Counted from the first letter of the stretch, positions 50,508-60,569 are shown. The stretch: DNA of 64,000 nucleotides from Ulvibacter sp047614245 (GCA_047614245.1 JBLHIC010000001.1:38210-102209), one strand, 5' to 3'. Made by a program: numbers and translations. Notes: a model not told the origin generated them from the letters alone.

Positions 50508-51259
50508 AAATCTGTAGGGTTTTCGGCATGAAGCCAATGTCCAGAATTTGAAACAGTTTGAATCTTGGTCATTGGGAAATATTTTTTTATCAAGGCCTCG
50601 TCAGTTTCTATAATGTAACCTGAATTTGATCCTTTTAAAAAGAGGGTCGCTTTGGAAAATCCAGTTCCTTCTGGCAAGGCCATACCCACCTCTTCGACTT
50701 TATCTATTAATGTTTTAAGGTTTATCCGTAATCCTAGTTCTCCTTTTTGAACCCAATAAAGGTTCTTCAATAGAAATTGACGGATTCCAGCTTCCCTAAT
50801 ATATTTTGAAAGAACTTCTTCGGCCTCATTCCTTGTTCTAATTTCTTGAAAATTTAGTAGAGACAACGCCTTTAATATATCTTGATGATGTTGAGGATAA
50901 AATTTCGGTCCTATATCCGCTATTATTAATTTACTAACAAGATCAGGATAGGTTACTGCAAACAACATAGCGGCTTTCCCTCCCATTGAATGCCCCAATA
51001 AGATGAATTCGTCAAGTTTGTGATAATCACAATATTTTTTTACATCATCTACAATTAACTGGTAACTAAATGCTTCACTATGAAAACTACGGCCGTGATT
51101 TCTTTGATCTACTAAATGAACTTGGTAACCATTCTCAGCAAACCTATTACCTAAAGATTTCCAATTATCACCAGACCCAAGGAACCCATGAAGTATCACC
51201 AAAGGGGTTTTGCCGCCAATAATTCGAGAATGTAATATTGGGTTAGGCAAGTCTTTCAA
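50480..51259 (-). CDS. Alpha/beta-fold hydrolase
   Basis: A 259-residue serine hydrolase (YbfF-like). HGFLGSGDNWKSLG forms the oxyanion region, the nucleophile is in LLGHSMGGKAAM, the acid is probably Asp in FLKGSNSGYIIETDE or ADIGPK, and the His is in SNSGHWLHAENP. Substrate unknown, likely a small ester or acyl-CoA. Overlaps pdxJ by 17 bases, so the two are coupled. Confidence 0.85.
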   Translation of the reverse strand: MKDLPNPILHSRIIGGKTPLVILHGFLGSGDNWKSLGNRFAENGYQVHLVDQRNHGRSFHSEAFSYQLIVDDVKKYCDYHKLDEFILLGHSMGGKAAMLFAVTYPDLVSKLIIADIGPKFYPQHHQDILKALSLLNFQEIRTRNEAEEVLSKYIREAGIRQFLLKNLYWVQKGELGLRINLKTLIDKVEEVGMALPEGTGFSKATLFLKGSNSGYIIETDEALIKKYFPMTKIQTVSNSGHWLHAENPTDFYNLIMEFV

Positions 51260-51956
51260 GGTATTTTTTAATTACAGATTCAAGTCCGTCATATAAAGCC
51301 TCCGAAATAAGAGCGTGCCCAATCGAGACTTCTAATAAGCCGGGAATATTTTCCTTAAAAAACTTTATATTGTTTAATGATAAGTCGTGTCCTGCATTAA
51401 TCCCGAGCCCCAATGTATTCGCCAAAACGGCACATTCTGTATAAGGTTCAACAGCCTTTTTGTTTCCTAAAGCATATTGTTGAGCATATGCTTCTGTATA
51501 CAATTCAATCCTATCTGTTCCAGTGAGTGCAGCCCCTTCAATCATTTTAAGAGTTGGATCGACAAAAATTGAAGTGCGTATTCCATTTCGCTTACATTCC
51601 GTAATAATCTCTGTTAGATAGTCTTTATGTTTAATTGTATCCCAGCCTGCATTAGAGGTTATCGCATTGATCGCATCAGGAACTAATGTAACTTGGTTTG
51701 GTTTTAAATCCAAGACTAAATCTAGAAATTTGTCCTTAGGATTTCCTTCAATGTTATATTCGGATAACACAAATGATTTAAGATCATAGGCGTCTTTATA
51801 CCTAATATGTCTTTCATCTGGCCTTGGATGGATAGTAATACCTTGCCCACCGAATTTTTGAATATCAATAGCAACTTGCACCAAATTTGGAGTGTTTCCG
51901 CCTCTAGCATTACGGATTGTTGCAATTTTATTAATGTTCACACTTAATTTTGTCAT
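51243..51956 (-). CDS. pdxJ: Pyridoxine 5'-phosphate synthase
   Basis: Condenses 1-deoxyxylulose 5-phosphate with aminoacetone phosphate to make vitamin B6. 237 residues with LSVNINKIATIRNARGG at the N-terminus, TIHPRPDERHIR, FVDPTLKMIEGA, IELYTEAYA and the final INAGHDLSLNNI, VSIGHALISEAL motifs. Overlaps the downstream hydrolase by 17 bases. Confidence 0.96.
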   Translation of the reverse strand: MTKLSVNINKIATIRNARGGNTPNLVQVAIDIQKFGGQGITIHPRPDERHIRYKDAYDLKSFVLSEYNIEGNPKDKFLDLVLDLKPNQVTLVPDAINAITSNAGWDTIKHKDYLTEIITECKRNGIRTSIFVDPTLKMIEGAALTGTDRIELYTEAYAQQYALGNKKAVEPYTECAVLANTLGLGINAGHDLSLNNIKFFKENIPGLLEVSIGHALISEALYDGLESVIKKYLERLA

Positions 51957-52042
51957 CGTTTTCCTTTAAAAAGTACAAAAATACAAAGCTTCGGCACGGT
52001 TTTAAATCTTTATTTTAAGTAATTTGCATTAAAATTGAGATT

Positions 52043-52699
52043 TTGAAAACCCAACAATTAATTATTAATGATATTAAGGCTTTTGATATTTTATCTGAAA
52101 TAAAAGAAATTCAAATTGCATTTAATCAACTTACCTATACTCATATCCCAGTAATAAAAGATGAGGTTTACGTGGGTTGCATTTCTGAAACTGACGCACA
52201 TTGTTTTGAAAGCTCTCAACTTTTAAGTGGCTTTCAATATGCCTTAGAACCATTTTTTGTCCGTGAAAACACGAACTGGCTAGATATTCTTGAAGCATTT
52301 GCTTTAAACCAATGTAATATAATGCCTGTTTTAAATCTGTCTAATAAATACTTGGGATATTATGAATTGAGCGACATCATGAATTTGTTTAATGACACAC
52401 CATTTTTAAATGAAGCGGGGGGTATTATTGTAGTTGAGAAAGGTACAAGAGATTACTCGTTTGGTGAGATTTGCCAAATCGTTGAGTCCAATGACGCTAA
52501 GGTTTTAGGTGTTTTTATTTCAAAAATGGGAACCGAAACAATTCAAATTACTGTAAAAATTGGTCATACAGGCATGAATGCAATAGTACAGACTTTTCGA
52601 AGATATAATTACGATGTTGTTTCTCATCATGAGGAAGACATATTTATAGATGGCTTAAAACAACGCTCTGATTATTTGGATAAATACTTAAATATGTAA
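52043..52699 (+). CDS. CBS-domain protein next to NAD kinase
   Basis: A 218-residue cytosolic protein. Two CBS motifs occupy residues about 5-125 (THIPVIKDEVYVGCISETDA, NIMPVLNLSNKYLGYYELSD); the C-terminal half (IIVVEKGTRDYSFGEICQIVE, TIQITVKI) is ACT-like. CBS pairs usually bind adenine nucleotides, so it may sense AMP/ATP or NAD(P). Only a TTG start (52043) fits; no ATG precedes the conserved beginning. Three bases before nadK: an operon conserved in flavobacteria. Confidence 0.82.
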   Translation: MKTQQLIINDIKAFDILSEIKEIQIAFNQLTYTHIPVIKDEVYVGCISETDAHCFESSQLLSGFQYALEPFFVRENTNWLDILEAFALNQCNIMPVLNLSNKYLGYYELSDIMNLFNDTPFLNEAGGIIVVEKGTRDYSFGEICQIVESNDAKVLGVFISKMGTETIQITVKIGHTGMNAIVQTFRRYNYDVVSHHEEDIFIDGLKQRSDYLDKYLNM

Positions 52700-52702
52700 G
52701 TC

Positions 52703-53587
52703 ATGAAAATAGGTATTTATGGACAATTTTACCACGAGAATTCTGAATCATATATTCAGCTCATACTGAATGCGCTTCAGAACAAAAAAGTAGAAATTGT
52801 TATTGAAAAAAACTTTCTTGGCATCCTTGGCATGCATCAGGATATCTCCTCGAAGTTCTCTGACGTCGCTACTTTTACTAGGCTGGACCCTTCTTACGAC
52901 CTTTTTTTTAGCATTGGGGGTGATGGCACTATTCTAAAATCTATAACATATGTGAGAGATTTAGGAATACCCATAGTTGGTATTAATACTGGAAGACTAG
53001 GATTCTTAGCAACAATTCAGAAAGAAAAAATAACGAAAAGTATAAGTCAAATTTTAGCCAATAAATTTGTCATTTCCGAAAGAAGCGTGCTTACTATCCA
53101 AACCTCTCCATCCAATAATGAAATATCGCCACTAAACTTTGCCCTAAATGAAATCGCAGTAAATCGAAAAAATACAACTTCCATGATTAAGGTAGAGACC
53201 AAGGTGAATGACAAATATCTCACCTCGTATTGGTCTGACGGTTTGATTGTTGCCACACCAACTGGTTCTACTGGATATTCACTTAGCTGCGGCGGACCTA
53301 TTATAGACCCAAGCACCAACAGTATGGTATTGACTCCTATTGCTCCACATAACTTGAATGCTAGGCCATTGGTTATCCCTGATAGTAGCACCGTAACTTT
53401 GAAAGTTAGTGGGAGAGAGAAAACATATCTAGTATCGATGGATTCCCGTATAGCGACGTTAAAAAACGAAACCACCTTAATTATTAAAAAAGCACCATTC
53501 AATATTAAACTTGTACAATTGGAAGGTGACAGTTTTATTAAAACACTTCGAAAAAAGCTTCTATGGGGTGAAGACAAACGAAATTAA
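52703..53587 (+). CDS. nadK: NAD kinase
   Basis: Phosphorylates NAD to NADP. 294 residues with the catalytic SIGGDGTILKSI, GINTGRLGFLATI, LNEIAVNRKNTTSMIK (NE motif), SDGLIVATPTGSTGYSLSCGGPI and PIAPHNLNARPLVIP. Coupled to the CBS-domain gene upstream. Confidence 0.96.
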   Translation: MKIGIYGQFYHENSESYIQLILNALQNKKVEIVIEKNFLGILGMHQDISSKFSDVATFTRLDPSYDLFFSIGGDGTILKSITYVRDLGIPIVGINTGRLGFLATIQKEKITKSISQILANKFVISERSVLTIQTSPSNNEISPLNFALNEIAVNRKNTTSMIKVETKVNDKYLTSYWSDGLIVATPTGSTGYSLSCGGPIIDPSTNSMVLTPIAPHNLNARPLVIPDSSTVTLKVSGREKTYLVSMDSRIATLKNETTLIIKKAPFNIKLVQLEGDSFIKTLRKKLLWGEDKRN

Positions 53588-53662
53588 ACAATAAATCATC
53601 ATAATTTTTGTTAATCAACTTAGACAATTTTACTTATCTCATCAATAAGCCAAGTTTATTTT

Positions 53663-53670
53663 TATCTTTG
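53663..53670 (+). promoter_or_regulatory. -7 element upstream of the DUF6089 gene
   Basis: TATCTTTG fits TAnnTTTG, 16 bases before the ATG at 53687. No clear -33. Confidence 0.4.
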
Positions 53671-53686
53671 CAAAATTTTAGTGTAT

Positions 53687-54388
53687 ATGAAGCATTTCAC
53701 AAGCATTGTATTAATTATATTCACCTCTTTTATAGGGCTTTCTCAAACGTATGAAGTCGGCGCTATACTAGGCGGAGCTAATTTAATTGGAGATGTTGGA
53801 TCAACGACCTATATATCCCCAAATACGTTGGCTTTTGGAGTAATTGGGAAATGGAATCGAAGTTCAAGACATGCGTTTCGTTTTTCTATCATTTCCGCCA
53901 AAGTGAAAGGAGACGACGCAGACTCACATGAAACTAGAAGAGAAGAAAGAGGATACACTTTTGATAACAATATAACAGAAATATCTGCTGGCTTAGAGTA
54001 TTCTTTTTGGGAGTTCGATACGTATAGTGCTCGTACTGTTTACACACCATATTTATTCACAGGTATTAATTATTTTTTATACGAGGCTGCATGGATTAGA
54101 CCTGGCACTGGAGAATTCTTTAAATATAAGGGTGGCAGATCCATTTCAATCCCAATGGTCATAGGCTTCAAGGCTATGATTGCACCTCAATTTACAATGG
54201 GCTTTGAGATAGGTGCTCGTTATACCTTTGTAGATGACATAGACGGAAGTAACACGACCTCCAACAGCGAGGCTCAGAATAATGAAGATTTTAAATTTGG
54301 TAACCTTAATAATAATGACTGGTATGTTTTTACAACTGTATATATAAACTTTACCTTTGGAAGAAAACCTTGTTACTGTAATTTCTAA
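53687..54388 (+). CDS. DUF6089 family outer-membrane protein
   Basis: A 233-residue outer-membrane protein with signal peptide (1-19, ending GLSQ) and a barrel-like chain beginning TYEVGAILGGANLIGDVG. The ATG at 53687 is preferred to a GTG two codons earlier. Contains FRFSIISAKVKGDD and a C-terminus near VYINFTFGRKPCYCNF. Gene order DUF6089-uppS-bamA is typical of flavobacteria and suggests an envelope-assembly role, unproven. Confidence 0.85.
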   Translation: MKHFTSIVLIIFTSFIGLSQTYEVGAILGGANLIGDVGSTTYISPNTLAFGVIGKWNRSSRHAFRFSIISAKVKGDDADSHETRREERGYTFDNNITEISAGLEYSFWEFDTYSARTVYTPYLFTGINYFLYEAAWIRPGTGEFFKYKGGRSISIPMVIGFKAMIAPQFTMGFEIGARYTFVDDIDGSNTTSNSEAQNNEDFKFGNLNNNDWYVFTTVYINFTFGRKPCYCNF

Positions 54389-54394
54389 AGAGCG

Positions 54395-55138
54395 ATGGCC
54401 CTTCAAAATCAACTAGACAAAATCAAACTCCCCAATCATCTGGCTATAATAATGGACGGCAATGGTCGATGGGCCAAACAAAAAGGGCTCTTAAGAGCTA
54501 TTGGCCACGAAAACGGAACTAAATCTGTGAGAACAGTAGTGGAAGCATGTGCTGAATTAAGCATTCCGTTTTTAACATTATATGCCTTTTCTACTGAAAA
54601 CTGGAATCGCCCTAAAAGAGAGGTAGAATTACTCATGAAACTTTTAGTTTCATCTTTAAAAAAGGAGATTAAAACTCTTCAAGATAACGATATTAAGCTA
54701 ATAGCTATTGGCAACCTAGATGCGTTGCCCAAGAAAGTCCACAGGGAACTACAAGAGGTTATGCAAAGCACCAAGGGCAATACTAATATGACCTTAACAT
54801 TGGCGTTAAGTTATGGTTCAAGAGAAGAATTAATAAAAACAGTTAAAGAGATTAGCCATAAAGTTAAAAATAACCTAATTTCGCGCGATGCTATTGACGA
54901 ATCGGTTATTAATAATCATCTTTACACGCGAAATTTGCCGGATGTAGATTTGTTGATACGCACCAGCGGTGAACAACGTATTAGTAATTTCTTACTTTGG
55001 CAACTAGCATACGCCGAATTATATTTTACAGATACACTTTGGCCGGATTTTACAAAGACTCATCTTTTTGAGGCCTTATTAAATTATCAAAATAGAGAAA
55101 GAAGATTTGGAAAAACCAGTGAGCAACTCAAACGATAA
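54395..55138 (+). CDS. uppS: Isoprenyl (undecaprenyl-diphosphate) synthase
   Basis: Cis-prenyltransferase making the C55 lipid carrier for peptidoglycan and LPS. 247 residues with IIMDGNGRWAKQKGL (catalytic Asp near residue 21), ENWNRPKREVELL, and C-terminal DLLIRTSGEQRISNFLLWQL and FTDTLWPDF. Six bases after the DUF6089 gene; its end overlaps the bamA start. Confidence 0.96.
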   Translation: MALQNQLDKIKLPNHLAIIMDGNGRWAKQKGLLRAIGHENGTKSVRTVVEACAELSIPFLTLYAFSTENWNRPKREVELLMKLLVSSLKKEIKTLQDNDIKLIAIGNLDALPKKVHRELQEVMQSTKGNTNMTLTLALSYGSREELIKTVKEISHKVKNNLISRDAIDESVINNHLYTRNLPDVDLLIRTSGEQRISNFLLWQLAYAELYFTDTLWPDFTKTHLFEALLNYQNRERRFGKTSEQLKR

Positions 55139-57713
55139 CATCCAATTGCATATATATCAAAAACTATATTGTATATTTCTTTTTACAGTATTTTCTATAT
55201 TTAGTCTTAATGCTCAGCAAAAAGAACTTGACAGCGGCAAAAAATACACTATCAATAGTATTAAAGTGACTGGAGCTCAAAATTTTAACGAGCAAACCGT
55301 TATTGCATTCACCGGTCTTAAAAAAGGAGATCGCGTCTATATTCCTGGAGAAAAATTAAGTTCTGTTACTAAAAAATTATGGGAACAAAATCTTTTTAGT
55401 GATATAGCTTTTTATGTTACTAATGTAGTGGGCGACCAAGCAGATCTTGAGTTATACATAGTGGAACTTCCAAAATTGGGAAGCATTACTATTGAAGGTA
55501 TTCGAAAAGGAAAAAAGAAAGAAATTTTAAAAGATAATGATTTAACCCCTGGAGTTAAAATCACAAAAAATCTTATTACAACTACTAAAAATTATATTAC
55601 AGATAAATATAAAGAAGACGGGTTTCTGAATACTAAGGTAATAATTAGCACGATATCAAAGTTAGATTCGGTTGGCAAGGAGGAGTCTAAGGACATGAAA
55701 ATTATTATAGACAGAGGCAGTCGAGTTAAGGTATCGCCAATTGTCTTTAATGGTAATAGCGAACTCAAAAATGGCAAGTTACGTAACTCGATGAAAAACG
55801 TGAAACGTAAAAATTTACTGCGCTTTTGGAAACGCTCTAAATATTCTGAATCTGGGTTTGAGGAAGATAAAGTATCCTTAATTGAAAAGTATAAAGCCAA
55901 TGGATTTCGAGATGCCAGAATAACTAGTGATACCCTTATTGCTAAAAACAACCATACCGTATCGTTAAATATAAACATAGAAGAAGGGAAGAAGTACTAT
56001 TTCGGAGATATTCGATTTATAGGAAATAGTATTTATACAGACTACCAATTACGCCAGGTTTTAGGAATTAAAAAAGGGGAAACTTATAATGGTGGCTTAT
56101 TACAAAAACGTATTGCCGATAATACAGATCCTGAGGCAAATGATTTAACAAACCTTTATCAAAACAACGGGTATTTATTTTCAGGTATTAATCCCGTTGA
56201 AGTAGCTGTTAGAAACGACACCATTGATTTTGAAATTAGAATAAAAGAAGGTAAGCTTGCATATTTTGATCACGTTACTGTTGTTGGTAACGACAAGACG
56301 AATGACCACGTTATATATCGCGAATTAAGAACTAGACCGGGTCAAAAATATAGCAAACGAAATGTTGTAAGAACCATACGTGAATTAGGGCAACTTGGAT
56401 TTTTCGACCCAGAACAATTGTCCCCCAATTTTAAAAACGTCGATGCCAATAACGGGACATTGGATATGGAATACTCTGTTGTTGAAAAAGGGTCAAGTCA
56501 AATAGAGTTGCAAGGTGGTTACGGCGGCGGAGGTTTTGTTGGGACGCTTGGGCTATCTTTTAATAATTTCTCACTTCGTAATATATTTAACGGAGAAGCA
56601 TACAAACCCCTTCCGATGGGTGATGGCCAAAAACTTGCCATTAGAGCTCAGGCCAGCGCATTCTATCAAACATATAGTTTGTCGTTAACTGAACCTTGGC
56701 TGGGTGGAAAGAAGCCTATACAATTTAGCGCCTCTTTTTCTCATACGATTCAGTTTCAGTTTAATCAAGCAACAAGAGACATTAACAAAGACGAACGATT
56801 CTTAATAACAGGAGGTTCTATTGGTTTAGCTAAGCGACTTAAATGGCCGGATGACTATTTTACCTTATCGCAAGCAGTGAGCTTTCAGCATTACAACTTG
56901 AAAAATTACAACACAAGATTGTTTACATTTGGAGATGGTTATTCAAATAATTTAGCATATACATTTGGTATCAGCCGAAATAATACAGCAACCAACCCAA
57001 TATATCCAATTACTGGTTCAGAATTTAGTTTGACAGCAAAGGTTACCATACCATATTCAGCCCTTAATGGTACCGACTATGCTAGCTTGAAAACAGAAAG
57101 GGATATGAAAGAAGAGGTTTTACCAACTGATGTTGGTTATATTGATGCAAGAGATAGGATTGCTGTAATTGACCAAGAGCGCTTTAAATGGCTAGAATAT
57201 TATAAAATTAAATTTAAGGGAACTTGGTATACAAGAATTATTGATAAATTAGTGCTTCGAACAAATACGGAGTTTGGATTTTTGGGAGCCTATAATAATG
57301 ATCGAGGAATTCCTCCTTTCGAGCGATTTTTTATCGGTGGTGATGGATTAGGAGCATTTAGTCTTGATGGAAGAGAAGTGATTCAATTGCGTGGATATCC
57401 AAATCAATCGTTATCATCGCAGGACGGAGATAACATTTATAATAAATTTTCGTTAGAATTACGATATCCTATTACTTTGAAGCAGCTGGCATCAATTTAT
57501 GTTTTGGCGTTTGCTGAAGGAGGAGCATCTTATGATGGATTTAAAAATTACAATCCGTTTAGTGTTCAAAGGTCTGCTGGCGCAGGATTACGTATATTTA
57601 TGCCTGCCTTTGGATTACTTGGGATAGATTTTGGATATGGTTTTGACCCAGTTCTTAATGGAGTTCAGAAAAATGGATGGGAAACTCATTTTATTATTGG
57701 ACAACAATTTTAA
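55119..57713 (+). CDS. bamA: Outer-membrane protein assembly factor BamA
   Basis: Omp85 protein that inserts beta-barrels into the outer membrane. From the GTG at 55119 (MSNSNDNIQL) about 864 residues; a TTG at 55107 is also possible. Signal region ending SLNAQ, then five POTRA domains (for example YTINSIKVTGAQNFNEQTVI), and a C-terminal barrel with VEKGSSQIELQGGYGGGGFVG, the FFIGGDGLGAF lock (variant of VRGF/Y) and final Phe in IIGQQF. Overlaps uppS by 20 bases and is followed by two Skp genes, as in most Bacteroidota. Confidence 0.95.
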   Translation: MSNSNDNIQLHIYQKLYCIFLFTVFSIFSLNAQQKELDSGKKYTINSIKVTGAQNFNEQTVIAFTGLKKGDRVYIPGEKLSSVTKKLWEQNLFSDIAFYVTNVVGDQADLELYIVELPKLGSITIEGIRKGKKKEILKDNDLTPGVKITKNLITTTKNYITDKYKEDGFLNTKVIISTISKLDSVGKEESKDMKIIIDRGSRVKVSPIVFNGNSELKNGKLRNSMKNVKRKNLLRFWKRSKYSESGFEEDKVSLIEKYKANGFRDARITSDTLIAKNNHTVSLNINIEEGKKYYFGDIRFIGNSIYTDYQLRQVLGIKKGETYNGGLLQKRIADNTDPEANDLTNLYQNNGYLFSGINPVEVAVRNDTIDFEIRIKEGKLAYFDHVTVVGNDKTNDHVIYRELRTRPGQKYSKRNVVRTIRELGQLGFFDPEQLSPNFKNVDANNGTLDMEYSVVEKGSSQIELQGGYGGGGFVGTLGLSFNNFSLRNIFNGEAYKPLPMGDGQKLAIRAQASAFYQTYSLSLTEPWLGGKKPIQFSASFSHTIQFQFNQATRDINKDERFLITGGSIGLAKRLKWPDDYFTLSQAVSFQHYNLKNYNTRLFTFGDGYSNNLAYTFGISRNNTATNPIYPITGSEFSLTAKVTIPYSALNGTDYASLKTERDMKEEVLPTDVGYIDARDRIAVIDQERFKWLEYYKIKFKGTWYTRIIDKLVLRTNTEFGFLGAYNNDRGIPPFERFFIGGDGLGAFSLDGREVIQLRGYPNQSLSSQDGDNIYNKFSLELRYPITLKQLASIYVLAFAEGGASYDGFKNYNPFSVQRSAGAGLRIFMPAFGLLGIDFGYGFDPVLNGVQKNGWETHFIIGQQF

Positions 57714-57750
57714 CTTTGGCACGATATTTTCTTAAAAACAACCAACTATT

Positions 57751-58581
57751 ATGAAAACCAGAAAGTTAATTTTTATTACAATTGCCATTTTTTGCTTTTC
57801 CTTTGCCGTACAAGCTCAAAGAGGCGCGCGAATTGGATATATTGATATGGAATATATTCTGGAAAGTGTTCCAGAATATCTAGAGGCTTCAATGCAATTG
57901 GAAGGAAAAGTACAACGTTGGAAACAGGACATTGATAAAAGGCAGAAGGAAATTGATTTAATGAGTCTTAATCTAAGTAATGAAAGAGTTCTTTTAACAA
58001 AGGAGCTAATTGATGAAAGAGAAGAAGAGATTAAAATTAAGGAAGATGAAATGCTTCAATACCAACAGGACAGATTTGGTCCCAGAGGTGATTTAATGAT
58101 TCAGAGGAGACAATTAGTTCAACCAATTCAAGATCAAGTTTTCAATATTGTTCAAGAAGTTGCTGAGGCAAAAAAATATGACTTTATATTTGATAAATCT
58201 GCCGACGTTGTTATGCTCTTTGCCGCGAAGAGAAATGACATTAGTGATCTAGTACTAAGAAGTATTAACAGAGCTTCCAAAAGAAAGGAAGCAACAACTA
58301 GAAAAGAGAAAAAAGCAATTGAACAAAGAGATGGACTTGACTTGGAACAAGATAAAGCTGTAACCGAGAGAGAAACTGCTGTAGAAGAAAAGAAAGATGC
58401 TCGTGAAAAGGCTATGGAAGATCGTAGAAAATCCCGTGACTCAATACGCTTAATAAAAAAAGCTGAGTTCGATGCAAGAAGACAAAAACTACTTGACGAA
58501 AGACAGAAACGAAAAGACTCCATTTTAGAAGTTCGTGCAAAGAAGAAAGCGCCACCAGCAGGAGACGGTGACGGGAATTAA
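57751..58581 (+). CDS. OmpH/Skp-type periplasmic chaperone, long form
   Basis: A 276-residue periplasmic chaperone of the Skp (OmpH) family that holds unfolded outer-membrane proteins for BamA. Signal peptide at 1-22 (ending AVQAQ); RIGYIDMEYILESVPEYLEA starts the Skp body, and long coiled-coil tentacle segments follow. The last 90 residues are an added, highly charged coil (KKAIEQRDGLDLEQDKAV) not found in classical Skp. Confidence 0.9.
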   Translation: MKTRKLIFITIAIFCFSFAVQAQRGARIGYIDMEYILESVPEYLEASMQLEGKVQRWKQDIDKRQKEIDLMSLNLSNERVLLTKELIDEREEEIKIKEDEMLQYQQDRFGPRGDLMIQRRQLVQPIQDQVFNIVQEVAEAKKYDFIFDKSADVVMLFAAKRNDISDLVLRSINRASKRKEATTRKEKKAIEQRDGLDLEQDKAVTERETAVEEKKDAREKAMEDRRKSRDSIRLIKKAEFDARRQKLLDERQKRKDSILEVRAKKKAPPAGDGDGN

Positions 58582-58640
58582 AAACTATTAGTTTACCATT
58601 TATTAATTATTATAACACTCAAATATTAAACACTATTACA

Positions 58641-59150
58641 ATGAAAAAAATTAAATCGTTATTAATTGCTATTGCACTCGTATTAGGTGCGACAAGTTTT
58701 GTAAATGCCCAATCAGAGATGGCACATGTAGACACTCAGGCTCTTATGGAATCTATGCCAGAAATGAAAGCGGCCCAAAATCAACTTGAAAAACTTCAAA
58801 AAACGTACGATACTGAAATAAAAGCTATGGCTAAAGAATTTGAAGCCAAGGTAAAGCAATATGGTAACGAAGAGGGTACAAAAACTCAAGAAGAAAACGA
58901 AAAACGTGTTCTTGAGGTTCAAGGAATGGAAAAGAACATATCTGCCTACAGACAGCAAGCAATGGAAGATCTTCGTAAGAAAGAATTAGATGTATATCAA
59001 CCGATTCTAGATAAAGCACGTGCTGCTATCCAAAAAGTTGCTAGAGCACAAGGAATAAACTATGTGATGGATTCTACTGCAGGTAGTGGTTTATTGTTAG
59101 CAGACGGTAAAGATTTACTTATAGACGTTAAAAAGGAATTAGGTATTTAA
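58641..59150 (+). CDS. OmpH/Skp-type periplasmic chaperone
   Basis: A second Skp-type chaperone, 169 residues, of usual length. Signal peptide (1-23, ending FVNAQ), MAHVDTQALMESMPEMKAA, coiled-coil centre, and the C-terminal ARAQGINYVMDSTAGSGLLL motif. 59 bases after the longer paralog and probably co-transcribed with bamA. A hairpin terminator follows. Confidence 0.93.
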   Translation: MKKIKSLLIAIALVLGATSFVNAQSEMAHVDTQALMESMPEMKAAQNQLEKLQKTYDTEIKAMAKEFEAKVKQYGNEEGTKTQEENEKRVLEVQGMEKNISAYRQQAMEDLRKKELDVYQPILDKARAAIQKVARAQGINYVMDSTAGSGLLLADGKDLLIDVKKELGI

Positions 59151-59174
59151 TACTTGCTTTACATAAAATATTTT

Positions 59175-59208
59175 GAACTGCCCATCTTATGATGGGCAGT
59201 TCTTATTT
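59175..59208 (+). terminator. Intrinsic terminator of the bamA-skp operon
   Basis: GAACTGCCCATC (59175-59186) and GATGGGCAGTTC (59191-59202) form a perfect 12-bp stem with a 4-base loop and a weak T-tract (TTATTTTA) after it. Confidence 0.8.
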
Positions 59209-59239
59209 TAGACAACTTAGATTTGCTATTTTTACCTGG

Positions 59240-60031
59240 ATGAAAAAAAATGCTCCAATTGGTATATTTGACTCCGGTGTGGGAGGGTCTTCTATTTGGC
59301 AGGAAATTAATCATCTATTACCCAATGAAAATACAATCTATCTGGCTGATAGTAAGAACGCGCCTTATGGTTATAAAACACCTGAGGAAATTACCGCTTT
59401 GAGCATTAAAAATACTGAAGTATTGATACAATTGGGATGTAAACTTATTGTTGTCGCGTGTAATACGGCCACAACAAATTCGATATCAGATCTGCGTTCT
59501 AAATTTAATATCCCAATAATTGGCATCGAACCGGCCGTAAAACCCGCTGCTTTGAAATCCGCCTCAAAAAGTATTGGGATCCTCGCTACTAAAGGCACAT
59601 TAAGTAGTATTCTATTTTCCAGAACCTCGACAAAATATACCAAGAATATTTCAATGGTGGAGGTTGTTGGAGAAGGGCTAGTATCACTTATAGAAGAAGG
59701 TAAAATCGATAGTAAGGAAATGACTAAATTACTTCTAAAGTATACAAAACCAATGATTGAGAGGGGTATCGATTATCTTGTCTTGGGCTGCAGTCATTAT
59801 CCATATCTTATTCCTCAATTAAAGGAAATACTACCCGCTCATATTAAAATTTTACATTCAGGCAAAGCAGTTGCACAGCATACAAAGCGTACTTTGGCTT
59901 CTATGAACTTACTTCAAAATGAAAAAAATAGACCATCGCTTCAGTTCTATACTAACACTGAGACTTCAACTTTACAATATTTATTGCGAGAATACTCCGA
60001 AGATATAACGGTACATACAAAAGGATTTTAA
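59240..60031 (+). CDS. murI: Glutamate racemase
   Basis: Makes D-glutamate for peptidoglycan. The start MKKNAPIGIFDSGVGG at 59240 matches the family; a farther ATG at 59189 lies inside the terminator hairpin. 263 residues with both catalytic Cys: VVACNTATTNS and VLGCSHYPYL. Stands after the bamA-skp terminator. Confidence 0.95.
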   Translation: MKKNAPIGIFDSGVGGSSIWQEINHLLPNENTIYLADSKNAPYGYKTPEEITALSIKNTEVLIQLGCKLIVVACNTATTNSISDLRSKFNIPIIGIEPAVKPAALKSASKSIGILATKGTLSSILFSRTSTKYTKNISMVEVVGEGLVSLIEEGKIDSKEMTKLLLKYTKPMIERGIDYLVLGCSHYPYLIPQLKEILPAHIKILHSGKAVAQHTKRTLASMNLLQNEKNRPSLQFYTNTETSTLQYLLREYSEDITVHTKGF

Positions 60032-60036
60032 TTTTT

Positions 60037-60549
60037 CTATTCTTTAAACCAACTTGAGTATTTTACATAATTATCTGCAATTCTATCGATCTCCCCTTTG
60101 ATGAGTTTTTCACTAATATCTTTTACCTTTTTCGCCGGTACACCAGCATAGATTGTTCCCGTTGGAACCCTTGTTTTTTTAGTTACAACGGCGCCAGCAG
60201 CTATGATAGAATTGCTCTCTATAACACAATCATCCATAATTATACTTCCCATCCCAATCAAAACATTATCGTGTATTGTGCACCCATGAACAATCGCATT
60301 ATGACCAATAGATACATTATTCCCAATGGTTGTAGGTGACTTTAAATAAGTCGCATGAATCACAGCGCCATCTTGAACATTTACCTTATTACCCAATTTA
60401 ATATAATGCACATCTCCCCTAATAACCGCATTGAACCAAATGCTACATTGACTCCCGATTTCAACATCGCCAACAATAGTAGCATTTTCGGCAATAAAAC
60501 AATCGGTTGGAATTTTTGGTGATTTACCATTTACAGCTTTAATGATCAT
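60037..60549 (-). CDS. Gamma-class carbonic anhydrase family protein
   Basis: A 170-residue left-handed beta-helix protein of the hexapeptide-repeat family, with VQDGAVIHATYLKS, NVSIGHNAIVHGCTIHDNVLIGMG supplying the zinc-ligand His residues. Many such proteins (YrdA, PaaY, CaiE) have weak or other activities, so carbonic anhydrase activity is not certain. It is the last gene of its strand run and ends 5 bases from murI (convergent). Confidence 0.88.
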   Translation of the reverse strand: MIIKAVNGKSPKIPTDCFIAENATIVGDVEIGSQCSIWFNAVIRGDVHYIKLGNKVNVQDGAVIHATYLKSPTTIGNNVSIGHNAIVHGCTIHDNVLIGMGSIIMDDCVIESNSIIAAGAVVTKKTRVPTGTIYAGVPAKKVKDISEKLIKGEIDRIADNYVKYSSWFKE

Positions 60550-60569
60550 ACCTTTTAATTGAAATTAAA

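Noticed and set aside
55107..55138. Overlap of uppS and bamA as an assembly problem
   Set aside because: The short overlap with a GTG start is usual for this gene pair in flavobacteria; both frames are intact.
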